DNA from: Caballeronia arvi
GTDB lineage: Bacteria > Pseudomonadota > Gammaproteobacteria > Burkholderiales > Burkholderiaceae
NCBI RefSeq assembly: GCF_001544695.2
Contig: NZ_FCOM02000003.1
Coordinates: 186,001-250,000, forward strand
Length of the DNA: 64,000 bases
Direction: 5' to 3'
Shown: positions 34,884 to 43,198 of the stretch, piece after piece
Numbering within the stretch: position 1 is the stretch's first letter
Layout of the letters: each line of letters begins with the position of its first letter
Position numbers and translations under genes: made by a program
Notes under the pieces: generated by a model
The model's input: only the letters and a program-made list of their open reading frames with translations
The model's database searches: none
Told to the model about the DNA's origin: nothing

Positions 34884-34930
34884 CGGTTCTCTCCTTCTCC
34901 GTTTGACATGGCATGGGGCAAATGATAACT

Positions 34931-34971
34931 TTGTTCCTGTTTAAAGAACAGAGTTCCTTTATACGGAACAC
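34931..34971. promoter_or_regulatory. Two tandem IclR-type operators (4a and 4b)
   Basis: TTGTTCC-TGTTTAA-AGAACAG (34931-34951) and GAGTTCC-TTTATAC-GGAACAC (34951-34971) keep the GTTCC-N7-GGAAC layout; the first has one core mismatch. Their centres are 20 bp apart, about two helical turns, so dimers could bind side by side between the divergent ferredoxin and oxygenase genes. Confidence 0.7.
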
Positions 34972-35032
34972 GTCTAACCAACCGTCCACACGAACACGTC
35001 GAGAGACAAGCGCAAACCCTGAGGCAAGCACT

Positions 35033-36319
35033 ATGTTGAGAAGAGAGCAAAACGATCTGGTCACGCAAACCGGCCCCGGCGCGCCGATGGGCGAACTTTT
35101 CCGGCGCTTCTGGCTGCCCGCGCTGCTGTCCGAGGAACTCGCCGAGGCGGGCGGCGAGCCGGTGCGCCTGCAACTGCTGTCGGAGCGCATGCTCGCGTTC
35201 CGCGATTCGGAAGGAAAGCTCGGCCTCATCGACGAGTTCTGCGCGCATCGCGGCGTCTCGCTCTGGTTCGGCCGCAACGAGGAAGGCGGCATTCGCTGCC
35301 CGTATCACGGCTGGAAATACGATGTGAGCGGCCAGTGCATCGACGTGCCGTCGGAACCGGCTGCGAGCGGCTACTGCAACAAGATCAAGCTGAAGTCGTA
35401 TCCGCTCGTCGAGCAGGGCGGCGTGATCTGGGTCTACATGGGACCGAAGGAAGAACAGCCGCCGCTGCCCGCGTTCGAGTTCTCGACCGTGCCTCAGAGC
35501 CAGTCGTTCACGAGCAAGCGTCTGCAGGAATGCAACTGGCTGCAGGCGCTCGAAGGCGGCGTCGATTCGAGCCACGTTTCCTTCCTGCACAGCGGAAGCC
35601 TCAACACGGACCCGCTTTTCAAGGGCTCGCGCGGCAATCAATACAACCTGTCCGACCTGAGCCCGGTGTTCGAAGTGGCGGAAGCGGATGGCGGCCTCTT
35701 CATCGGCGCGCGCCGCAATGCGGAGGACGACCAGTACTACTGGCGCATCACGCCGTGGGTCATGCCCTGCTTCACGATGGTTCCGCCGCGCGGCGATCAT
35801 CCGGTGCACGGCCACTTCTGGGTGCCCATCGACGATGAAAGCTGCTGGGCCTGGAGCTTCGACTATCATCCGACGCGCGATCTCACCCAAGCCGAGGTGC
35901 AGGCGATGAAAGACGGCAAGGGCATTCACGTGCGCTACATTCCCGGCACGTACATTCCGCTGCAAAACAAGACCAACAACTATCTGATGGATCGCGCCGC
36001 GCAGAAGGCGGGCATCACGTATAGCGGCGTGGAAGGCATTGCGATGCAGGATGCATCGCTACAGGAAAGCATGGGGCCCGTTCAGGACCGCACGCGCGAG
36101 AACCTCGTCTCGACGGACAACGGCATCATCATGGTGCGTCATCGTTTGATGAAGGCGGCGCGTGCGCTTGCCGAGAAAGGCATCGAGCCGCCGGGACGCG
36201 ATCCGGAGTCGCAGAAGGTGCGTTCGGTCGCGATCGTCCTGCATCGCGACAAGCCGTTCAAGGAAGGCGCGCACGATGCGCTTCACTCCGAAGCGGGCAA
36301 GGCTCACACCACCATCTGA
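35033..36319 (+). CDS. Rieske non-heme iron oxygenase (module 2)
   Basis: A 428-residue oxygenase with Rieske ligands C70, H72, C89 and H92 (CAHR ... CPYHGW) and an iron site E174, D178, H181 and H186 (E-x3-D-x2-H-x4-H). It is related to phthalate 4,5-dioxygenase but distinct from the other two copies here. ATG 35033 has TGAGG 9 nt ahead; the frame is open to 34913 but that part contains the operators. It heads a four-gene run to 39.2 kb. The presence of a separate ferredoxin suggests a three-component system. Confidence 0.9.
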   Translation: MLRREQNDLVTQTGPGAPMGELFRRFWLPALLSEELAEAGGEPVRLQLLSERMLAFRDSEGKLGLIDEFCAHRGVSLWFGRNEEGGIRCPYHGWKYDVSGQCIDVPSEPAASGYCNKIKLKSYPLVEQGGVIWVYMGPKEEQPPLPAFEFSTVPQSQSFTSKRLQECNWLQALEGGVDSSHVSFLHSGSLNTDPLFKGSRGNQYNLSDLSPVFEVAEADGGLFIGARRNAEDDQYYWRITPWVMPCFTMVPPRGDHPVHGHFWVPIDDESCWAWSFDYHPTRDLTQAEVQAMKDGKGIHVRYIPGTYIPLQNKTNNYLMDRAAQKAGITYSGVEGIAMQDASLQESMGPVQDRTRENLVSTDNGIIMVRHRLMKAARALAEKGIEPPGRDPESQKVRSVAIVLHRDKPFKEGAHDALHSEAGKAHTTI

Positions 36320-36362
36320 CGAGGAGGCGCACGGTTCGTCATGAATCGCGCGCCATTGATGC

Positions 36363-37502
36363 ATGAACGAAGCACATCATCAACATAGCGAATCTTCACG
36401 CACATTCAAGGCCGCCGTCGCGGTCGAATCGTCGCGCACGGAGATTCAGACGTTCGAGCGGCCGGACATCACGGCATCGACGGGACTGTTGCGCGTCGCG
36501 ATCACGGGCGTGTGCGGCAGCGATGGCCCCTACTATCGCCAACTGCCGCAAAGCCGCGGCCCGCTCATTCTCGGGCATGAGACGGTCGGACATATCGAGG
36601 AAGCGGGCGAGCTCGCGCGCGCACGATGGGGCCTGAAAGAAGGCGATTACGTCGCGCTGGAAGAATACGTGCCGTGCGGCCATTGCGAATACTGCCTCTC
36701 CAACGAGTTCCGTCTTTGCGATGCAACCGACTGGCGTCTCAACGGCCTGCGCTACGGCGCAACCGGATTGCGCACTGCGCCGAGCTTCTGGGGCGGCTTC
36801 AGCCAGTACCAGTACTTGCAGTTGAACACGGTGTTTCATCGCGTGCCGTCGAGTGTCGCGCCCACGCATGCGGCGCTCGCGCTTCCACTCGGCAACGGCA
36901 TCGAATGGGCGTATCTGCAAGGCGGTGCGGGACCGGGCCAGGCGATCGTGATTCAGGGGCCGGGACAGCAAGGTTTGTCGTGCGTCGTCGCGGCGCGTGA
37001 AGCGGGCGCGGCGAAGATCATCGTGACGGGCCTTTCGACACAAACCGATCGCGATCGCCTCGAGCTCGCGAAACGTCTCGGCGCGGATCACACCATCGAA
37101 GTCGATCGGGAAGACGTGCTCGAACGTGTCGCCGATCTGACCGGCGGCGCGATGGCCGATCTCGTGATCGACTGCGCATCGGGCGGCCCGGCGACCGTCA
37201 CGTCCGCCATTCAGCTCGCGCGCAAGCGTGGCACCGTCGTGCTCGGCGGCCAGAAGCGTGTGCCGATTCCCGAGTTCAACAGCGACATGATCATCGCGCG
37301 CTTTCTCACGGTGAAGGGCATGCGCGGGCACAGCTATCAGTCGGTCGAGCTCGCGCTGCAACTCATCGCCGCGAACCGGCACGATGTCACGCAGATGAGC
37401 ACGCACACCTTCGGCCTCGACGATACCGATCTTGCGCTGCGCACCTTGCAGGGCGAAGGCGTCGAAGGCGCGATTCACATGACGATCGACCCGTGGAAGT
37501 AA
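36363..37502 (+). CDS. Zinc-dependent medium-chain alcohol dehydrogenase
   Basis: A 379-residue dehydrogenase with catalytic zinc ligands in GVCGSD and GHETVGH and the structural zinc site of CGHCEYCLSNEFRLC. The NAD-binding region is VIQGPGQQGLSCVVAA (about residue 196). It could oxidise a diol or alcohol made from the oxygenase product; the actual substrate is unknown. It is 43 nt after the oxygenase stop. Confidence 0.88.
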   Translation: MNEAHHQHSESSRTFKAAVAVESSRTEIQTFERPDITASTGLLRVAITGVCGSDGPYYRQLPQSRGPLILGHETVGHIEEAGELARARWGLKEGDYVALEEYVPCGHCEYCLSNEFRLCDATDWRLNGLRYGATGLRTAPSFWGGFSQYQYLQLNTVFHRVPSSVAPTHAALALPLGNGIEWAYLQGGAGPGQAIVIQGPGQQGLSCVVAAREAGAAKIIVTGLSTQTDRDRLELAKRLGADHTIEVDREDVLERVADLTGGAMADLVIDCASGGPATVTSAIQLARKRGTVVLGGQKRVPIPEFNSDMIIARFLTVKGMRGHSYQSVELALQLIAANRHDVTQMSTHTFGLDDTDLALRTLQGEGVEGAIHMTIDPWK

Positions 37503-37504
37503 CC

Positions 37505-37954
37505 ATGCCCGATCATCGCGTACCGTCGGAGGTGCGATTCAGGGTACGCGCCCCGAATTCGGTGCCGCGCCGTATCAGGGTCATCGCTCTTACGGATGAC
37601 GATGCGGAAGTGAGAAGATGCGCCGAACGCGCGCACGCCGATGTGCAGTTCGTGTACGCGACTGAACTCGCCGCGCTGTTGCAGACCGAAGGCACGGCCG
37701 CGTTGAACGCATGGCTCGGCGCGCCGGATCTTGTGGTGATCGCGGGCCGCGAAGGCGATGACGCGCATGCGGGCGCGGTCGCGGCGAAGGCGTATCGTAG
37801 CCGTGGCGTGACCGTGTCGGGCGTGGTCGGGCCTTCGCTCGAAAGCCGCAAACATGCCTTCACGGCCGACCTGCTGCGCCCTCATTGCACGATGCTGATT
37901 CTTCCGGTCGGCGCGGGCTATCTGGAAGGTCTGCTCGCCGCTCTCGGCGCATAG
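37505..37954 (+). CDS. Small protein resembling a degenerate FtsZ N-terminal domain
   Basis: A 149-residue protein with no family that I recognise with certainty. The segment order IRVIAL..., ADVQFVYATELAALL, DLVVIAG, VTVSGVVG and ending LLRPHCTMLILPVGAGYLE follows the FtsZ fold (IKVIGVG, GVEFFAVNTDAQAL, DMVFIAAG, LTVAVVT, ELSKHVDSLITIPND) with nearly equal spacing. The glycine-rich nucleotide loops are replaced (TDDDAE for GGGGGN, EGDDAHAG for GGGTGTG), and about 35 residues between the first two blocks are missing. If the resemblance is real it is a non-GTPase relative. It sits 2 nt after the dehydrogenase stop and 26 nt before the MFS gene. Confidence 0.55.
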   Translation: MPDHRVPSEVRFRVRAPNSVPRRIRVIALTDDDAEVRRCAERAHADVQFVYATELAALLQTEGTAALNAWLGAPDLVVIAGREGDDAHAGAVAAKAYRSRGVTVSGVVGPSLESRKHAFTADLLRPHCTMLILPVGAGYLEGLLAALGA

Positions 37955-37980
37955 CGACACAACATGCTGGAGACAAGGCT

Positions 37981-39237
37981 TTGAAGCAAGACATCAATCG
38001 ATGGTGGACCGTCCTCGGCGGCGCGATCTGCTTATCCGTCGGCGCGGGCGTGATATCGGCGTTCATGTTCGGCACGTTCATCAAGGCGATTGCAGCGGAG
38101 AATGGCTGGAGCCGCGCGCAGGTATCGCTCGGCCTCACCATCTTCGAGTTCGCGATGGGCCCGGGCACGATCATGCTCGGCTCGCTGATCGACCGTTTCG
38201 GCGTGCGCCGCCCTACGCTGCTGTTTCTGCTGCTATTCGCGGCATCCATTGCGCTCGTCGGCGTAATTCCGGTTTCGCTCGTGGCCTTCTGTCTCGTCTT
38301 CGTGATGGTCGGCTTCTTTGCGCCGGGCAGCAATGCGTTGCCTTACGCGAAAGTCGTTTGTGCGCGATTCGATCATCGGCGCGGGCTGGCGCTCGGGCTC
38401 ACTGTCGGCGGCACGGCTATCGGCGCGATGTTGATGCCGCAATACGCGGGTTATCTATTGCGACATTTCGGCTGGCGCACGGGTTATCTCGGCGTTGCCG
38501 CGCTGATGGTCGTGTTGTCGATTCCCGCGCTGTACTTTCTCGTGAAGATGCCGCCTGGTGTCGATGAAGCGATCTCGCGACACGCGCGCGAGGCACGAGC
38601 CGATCTGCCTTCGCTGTGGACGATCTTTCGTCACGATCGCACGTTTCGATTGCTCGGCATTGCGATCTTCTGCATGTCGGGGGTGTTGCTTGCATTGCTA
38701 TCGCAACTCGTACCCATGATGACCGATCGCGGCGAGACCGTGCGCGCGGCGGGGACGATGCTTTCCATTGCAGGGCTTGCGTCGGCGGTCGGGCGTTTGT
38801 TCGCGGGTTATCTGATGGATCGTGTGCATGCGCCTTATGTTGCGGCTATGTCGTTCGGGTTGACGTTGTGCGGTGTGTTGATTCTTGCTGCGGGCGCGAC
38901 CGGCGATACGGCGATGATTGCATCGGCGATGATCGGTGTGAGTATTGGCGCTGAAGCGGACATCATCACGTTTATTGTGAGTCGTTATTTCGATTTGCGT
39001 TTGTTCGGGCGTGTATGCGGCGGTATGTGGGCTTGTTGGGGTTGGGGCGCGGGGATCATGATTTTTCTTTCGGGACTTTGTTATGACCTTACGCGGTCCT
39101 ATCATCTGGCGCTTTGGGTGTTTTCAGGGTTGGTCGGTTTGTCAGTGGTTTCTATCGTTCGGCTCGGGCCTTATGTTTATCCGGAACAAAGTGATCCTAG
39201 GAAGGCCGATGCGCTCGGCGTTGCGCTTGATTCTTAG
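37981..39237 (+). CDS. MFS transporter (oxalate/formate or monocarboxylate-like)
   Basis: A 418-residue carrier with 12 predicted helices and the loop motif GSLIDRFGVRRP between helices 2 and 3. The start is taken as TTG 37981, which has GGAGACAAGG just ahead and begins right before the first helix; the longer ATG frame from 37885 would overlap the preceding gene and add a hydrophilic leader. It may import or export an aromatic acid of this module. From about 38700 to the stop, codons ending in C become rare compared with the first half. Confidence 0.85.
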   Translation: MKQDINRWWTVLGGAICLSVGAGVISAFMFGTFIKAIAAENGWSRAQVSLGLTIFEFAMGPGTIMLGSLIDRFGVRRPTLLFLLLFAASIALVGVIPVSLVAFCLVFVMVGFFAPGSNALPYAKVVCARFDHRRGLALGLTVGGTAIGAMLMPQYAGYLLRHFGWRTGYLGVAALMVVLSIPALYFLVKMPPGVDEAISRHAREARADLPSLWTIFRHDRTFRLLGIAIFCMSGVLLALLSQLVPMMTDRGETVRAAGTMLSIAGLASAVGRLFAGYLMDRVHAPYVAAMSFGLTLCGVLILAAGATGDTAMIASAMIGVSIGAEADIITFIVSRYFDLRLFGRVCGGMWACWGWGAGIMIFLSGLCYDLTRSYHLALWVFSGLVGLSVVSIVRLGPYVYPEQSDPRKADALGVALDS

Positions 39238-39250
39238 GAATTTTATGTGG

Positions 39251-39889
39251 AATCCTGAATTCATGTCGGTTTATTAGCTTCGCCCCTGTGCGGGGCGGCA
39301 GTCACTTTCTTTGCTCGGGACCAGAGTAAGCGCTAATTCGCCAACTCTGGTCGACGCAAAGAAAGTAACCAAAGAAACTGCTATCCCCAGCCTAAGCACT
39401 TCATGCCGGCCGCGGCACAGGCGATTGATCTAATGGCCCCCGGAGTAGCGAGTGTTTCGCAAAACTCGCGGGGCTTGGATCGCGCACGGTCTGTTTCATC
39501 GCACCGCTTAAGGGACTGGTGCACCCCTGCAAGCTCCGGCCCGCTTCGCGGCCGACCGGTCAATCGGGGGTTGCGTGTGCGTGTGCATCCGCGTGGTTTC
39601 CCTTGCATACCCCACGGCAGCGCATAGCGCTGTGCCGAAACTCTTTCGTGCTGAACCAGCGCGCTCAAAGTTATGGCTCGTCAGACCGTGCGCGATCCAA
39701 GCCCGATTCTGCTTGTGAGGGCACTCGCTACTCCGGGTTCCATTCAGCCAATCGCCTGTGCCGCGGCCGGCATGAAGTACTTTGGATGGGGATAGCTGTT
39801 TCTTTGGTTACTTTCTTTGCAGCAGCAAAGAAAGTGACTGCTGCCCCGCATAGGGGCGAAGCTAATAAACCAACACCAATACGGGATCC
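39251..39889. repeat. Long inverted-repeat element, copy A
   Basis: Two arms of over 200 bp (39251-39493 and 39682-39889) are inverted copies of each other, running from AATCCTGAATT/GGATCCCGTATT outer ends through TTTATTAGC, CTTTCTTTGC and CGGAGTAGCGAGTG to GCGCACGGTCTG. The 188-bp centre has further hairpins (AGCGC-ATA-GCGCT). In the left arm the CTTTCTTTGC/GCAAAGAAAG stem carries a 41-nt loop (39315-39355) instead of 4 nt; this extra piece has its own stem, GACCAGAGT (39319-39327) and ACTCTGGTC (39344-39352). It sits between the convergent stops of the MFS and reductase genes. Copy B is at 59909-60540 in opposite orientation. Confidence 0.9.
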
Positions 39890-39913
39890 GGCAAAAAACC
39901 GAAAACAAAAAAC

Positions 39914-40858
39914 TCAAAAATCAATAACAAGCCGCTGACTCTTCGACCCGGAACAACAAATAAGCATAGTATCCCCCGCGACCTGCTCGCGTTCACTAAG
40001 AACGCTATCCCGATGCTCCGGCGTCCCTTCGATCACATCGACCTGGCAAGCTCCACAGATTCCTTCTTCGCAAGAATAAGGCGCGGAAACCCCCGCTTCA
40101 CGCAACACCTGGAGAATGGTCTTCCCAGAAGGCACATCAAACTCCTGCCCCGTGCGATGCAACTTCACGACGAATCCACCTTCACAAGCGGCCTGCGCAC
40201 GCGGCGCGAAATACTCGATATGCACGCGCTCCGGATCGACCGATGCCGTCGCGGCTTCATAACCCGCGAGCATCGGCTGCGGCCCGCAGCAATAGAAATG
40301 CGATCCATCGGGCGCCGTCGCGACGATCGAAGCAATATCGAGCACACGACCATCATGCTCCGCATCGAAATGCAGCGCCGCTTGCGGCAACGAAGTCAAG
40401 GTATCGAGAAACGCAGCCTCCCTGCGCTCACGGCACGCATAGTGCAACGAGAACGACCGACCAAGACGCATCAACCGCTGCGCCATACACCAGATCGGCG
40501 TAATGCCGATGCCCCCCGCAATCAACACCGTATGCGCCGCCGTCTCGCACAACGGAAAGTTATTGCGCGGCCCGCCGATATCCAGCATCTGTCCCACGCG
40601 CAACTGCTCATGCATAAATCGCGACCCGCCCCGGCTCGCACGATCGCGCTTGATGCCGATGAGATACGCGCGCTCGTCGCCATCGGCGGTCACGAGCGAA
40701 TACTGGCGCATCAGGCCGCTCGGCATATGCACGTCGATATGTGCGCCCGGCTCCGCGCGCGGCAATGTCGCATTGTCGGGACGACGGATTTCGTAGACGT
40801 TGATATCGTCGGCGGCATAACGGATCGCCGTCACGCGCATATTCATCGACAAAGACAT
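39914..40858 (-). CDS. Phthalate-dioxygenase/VanB-type reductase (module 3)
   Basis: A 314-residue class IA reductase: FMN site (RQYSLVTA), NADH domain (VLIAGGIGITPIW, YCCGPQPML) and C-terminal plant-type ferredoxin (SCEEGICGAC and a later MLICCSG). ATG 40858 has AGGAG 8 nt ahead. It follows the IclR gene by 42 nt and should serve the oxygenase encoded divergently at 41834. Its last 100 bases use mostly T- and G-ending codons, unlike its start. Confidence 0.92.
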   Translation of the reverse strand: MSLSMNMRVTAIRYAADDINVYEIRRPDNATLPRAEPGAHIDVHMPSGLMRQYSLVTADGDERAYLIGIKRDRASRGGSRFMHEQLRVGQMLDIGGPRNNFPLCETAAHTVLIAGGIGITPIWCMAQRLMRLGRSFSLHYACRERREAAFLDTLTSLPQAALHFDAEHDGRVLDIASIVATAPDGSHFYCCGPQPMLAGYEAATASVDPERVHIEYFAPRAQAACEGGFVVKLHRTGQEFDVPSGKTILQVLREAGVSAPYSCEEGICGACQVDVIEGTPEHRDSVLSEREQVAGDTMLICCSGSKSQRLVIDF

Positions 40859-40900
40859 GGAACCACTCCTCAATACGTGCGGCGTCGTCGCGCCGCGAGA

Positions 40901-41698
40901 TCAATCCTGTTTGACGTGACGCGTAACGTTCGTCAGCACGCTCTTCATCGGCAGGCGCGGCTTGAGCGCGGCAGCCGTATCGAGCAGCATCTTGCGGAAC
41001 ACTTTCACCTGATCGGTCGTGAAGCGCGTGAGCAGCCCCGACACCGTCAATGCGCCAAGCAACTCGCCGCGCTCGTTCAGAAGCGGCACCGCGACCGCAG
41101 CGAGATCGGGATCGCGATCGCCCTTCGACACGACCCAACCCCGCGAGCGCACCGGCATGCTCGATTCCTCACCGCGCGACTGTGGATCGAACGCCCACAA
41201 CACGCGGCCCGCCGCGCCGCCCTTCAGCGAATGCCGCGAGCCTTCGTCGAGATGATGCCGCGCCGAACGCGGCGAATTCACGCGATACAGACAGATGCGC
41301 TCGTCGCCATCACGCACATAGAACGACGCGGTTTCGCGCGTGAACGTCGACAGCTTCTGCAGCGCTGGGCGGACCAGATCTTCGAGACTCACATCGGCCT
41401 GGCTCAGCGCGCCGAGGCGCCGCAATTCAGGGCCCAATGTGAAATGGCCGCTCGCATCGCGATCGAGAAAGCGCATATGCACGAGCGACGCGCACAGCCG
41501 CAGGATCGTGCTCTTGTAGAAGCCCGAGCGCTGCGCGAGCACCGCCAGCGATAGCGCTTCGCCAGGAAGACGGAAGCATTGAAGAATTGCAAGCGAACGT
41601 TCGACCGCTTCGACACGCGGACGCTTGTCTTCGGCTTCGATCGCTTCATAGAATGATGCGTCCGCTTGCTCTGCCTGCATCGGGTGATCGAGGTGCAT
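40901..41698 (-). CDS. IclR-family regulator of module 3
   Basis: A 265-residue regulator: helix-turn-helix region VEAVERSLAILQCF to LAQRSGFYKSTILRLCASL (about residues 29-72) and a C-terminal effector domain. ATG 41698 is preceded by GAGGAGACGAAACG. It is divergent from the third Rieske oxygenase gene across 135 bp that contain the palindrome at 41753-41767, and it leads the operon with the reductase. It lacks the GTTCC-type sites of the first IclR, so the two circuits seem separate. Confidence 0.9.
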   Translation of the reverse strand: MHLDHPMQAEQADASFYEAIEAEDKRPRVEAVERSLAILQCFRLPGEALSLAVLAQRSGFYKSTILRLCASLVHMRFLDRDASGHFTLGPELRRLGALSQADVSLEDLVRPALQKLSTFTRETASFYVRDGDERICLYRVNSPRSARHHLDEGSRHSLKGGAAGRVLWAFDPQSRGEESSMPVRSRGWVVSKGDRDPDLAAVAVPLLNERGELLGALTVSGLLTRFTTDQVKVFRKMLLDTAAALKPRLPMKSVLTNVTRHVKQD

Positions 41699-41752
41699 CG
41701 TTTCGTCTCCTCAAAGCTGATTCATGACGGAATTTATAGCCCGCGACGATGG

Positions 41753-41767
41753 TTCTGTCCAACAGAA
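41753..41767. promoter_or_regulatory. Putative operator for the second IclR regulator
   Basis: TTCTGT-CCA-ACAGAA is a perfect inverted repeat with 6-bp arms and a 3-base spacer, located 55 bp from the iclR start and 67 bp from the oxygenase start, in the middle of the divergent promoter region. Confidence 0.6.
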
Positions 41768-41833
41768 TTTGTGCCGCTTGTCAGAACGCTATACGGACCC
41801 TAATCTGCACTCACCTGAACACGGAGACGGAAC

Positions 41834-43177
41834 ATGCTGAGTGCAGCGATGAACGAACGACTCACGCGCGTCGGCCCGGGCACGCCGGGCGGCGAACTGA
41901 TGCGGCGCTACTGGATTCCGATTGCGCCCTATTCGCAACTCGAAGACGATAATCCGGTGCACAAGGTGCGCGTGCTCGGCGAAGATCTCGTGCTCTATAA
42001 GGACAAGAGCGGCACGCTCGGTTTGATCGGCGATCGTTGTCTGCATCGCAATGTCGATCTGAAGTTCGGCATCCCCGACAACTGCGGTCTGCGTTGTCCC
42101 TATCACGGCTGGCTCTTCAACGAAGACGGCAAATGCGTCGAGCGGCCGATGGAAGCCACGCCGCGCGGCGAGATCAAGCAGAAATTGAAGGCGTATCCGG
42201 TGCAGGAACTTGGTGGACTCGTGTTCGCGTATCTCGGGCCGTTGCCCGCGCCGGCGCTGCCGCGTTGGGATCTCTTCGTATGGCCGAATGCGATTCGCCA
42301 GATCGCCATCATGAAGATCGACTGCAACTGGCTGCAATGTCACGAGAACACCGGCGATCCGACGCACAGCGCATGGGCTCACGGGCACATGTTTCAATAC
42401 GTGCTGGAAAAGCAGGGACGTTATGAAGAAGCCGCCGCGCGTGCCGAGCATACCTTGCATACGCGGCTGAAGACGGGCATCGGCATCAAGGAGTTGTATG
42501 CGAACCCGAGCCAGCACGGCATCTCGAAGGGCGTGCGCTATTCGAAGGACCTCGGCGCGGAAGAGGACTACACGCGCGAGCATTCGACCGTGATCTTTCC
42601 GTTCTTCACGCAGACGGGCAAGACCGGCGCACCGCGCAGCGAGTATCAGATTCGCGTGCCGATCGACGATGAGCACACGTATCACATCTGCTATCAGGTC
42701 TACGCAGCGCCGCCGGGCGTCGATGCGCCCAAGCAAGACAGCGTGCCGTGGTACGAACCGCCGCGTCACGACGAGAACGGCAAGCCCATTCTCGACTACG
42801 TGCTCGCGCAGGACGCGCTCGTATGGGATGCACAAGGCGCGATCACCGATCGCTCGCAGGAACTGCTCGGCCGCACCGATATTCCCATCGTGCTGCTGCG
42901 CAGGCAACTCGACGAGCAGATTCGCCGCGTCGAAGAGGGGCTGGAGCCGATCAACTTCTGGCGCGACGAATCGCCGGACATCATTTACGGTTCGGGCGAA
43001 GCGCCCGATTACAGCAAGCCGCTGCTCAAGCATAACTTTCGCAAGCTTTATCATCGCGGCTTCTTCAATGACGATGCTGACCGGTATGGCCCGATCATCG
43101 AAGACGTGAAGGACTTGCATCGCCGCATCGAGGAAGCGGAGATCGCCGCGCGCGAAGCCAGCGCGAGCGCGACCTGA
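41834..43177 (+). CDS. Rieske non-heme iron oxygenase (module 3)
   Basis: A 447-residue oxygenase with Rieske ligands C69, H71, C88 and H91 (CLHR ... CPYHGW) and iron site E171, D175, H178 and H183. It starts like phthalate 4,5-dioxygenase (LTRVGPGTPGGELMRRYW). The C-terminus is about 35 residues longer than in module 1 and is charged and helical. The aldo-keto reductase gene begins 21 nt later. The substrate is unknown. Confidence 0.9.
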   Translation: MLSAAMNERLTRVGPGTPGGELMRRYWIPIAPYSQLEDDNPVHKVRVLGEDLVLYKDKSGTLGLIGDRCLHRNVDLKFGIPDNCGLRCPYHGWLFNEDGKCVERPMEATPRGEIKQKLKAYPVQELGGLVFAYLGPLPAPALPRWDLFVWPNAIRQIAIMKIDCNWLQCHENTGDPTHSAWAHGHMFQYVLEKQGRYEEAAARAEHTLHTRLKTGIGIKELYANPSQHGISKGVRYSKDLGAEEDYTREHSTVIFPFFTQTGKTGAPRSEYQIRVPIDDEHTYHICYQVYAAPPGVDAPKQDSVPWYEPPRHDENGKPILDYVLAQDALVWDAQGAITDRSQELLGRTDIPIVLLRRQLDEQIRRVEEGLEPINFWRDESPDIIYGSGEAPDYSKPLLKHNFRKLYHRGFFNDDADRYGPIIEDVKDLHRRIEEAEIAAREASASAT

Positions 43178-43198
43178 TCACGTGCGAAGAGGCTCGCG

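Noticed and set aside
39381-39938. Short frames in repeat copy A (both strands)
   Set aside because: They follow the inverted repeat structure; similar frames appear on both arms of both copies, as expected for repeat sequence and not for protein genes.
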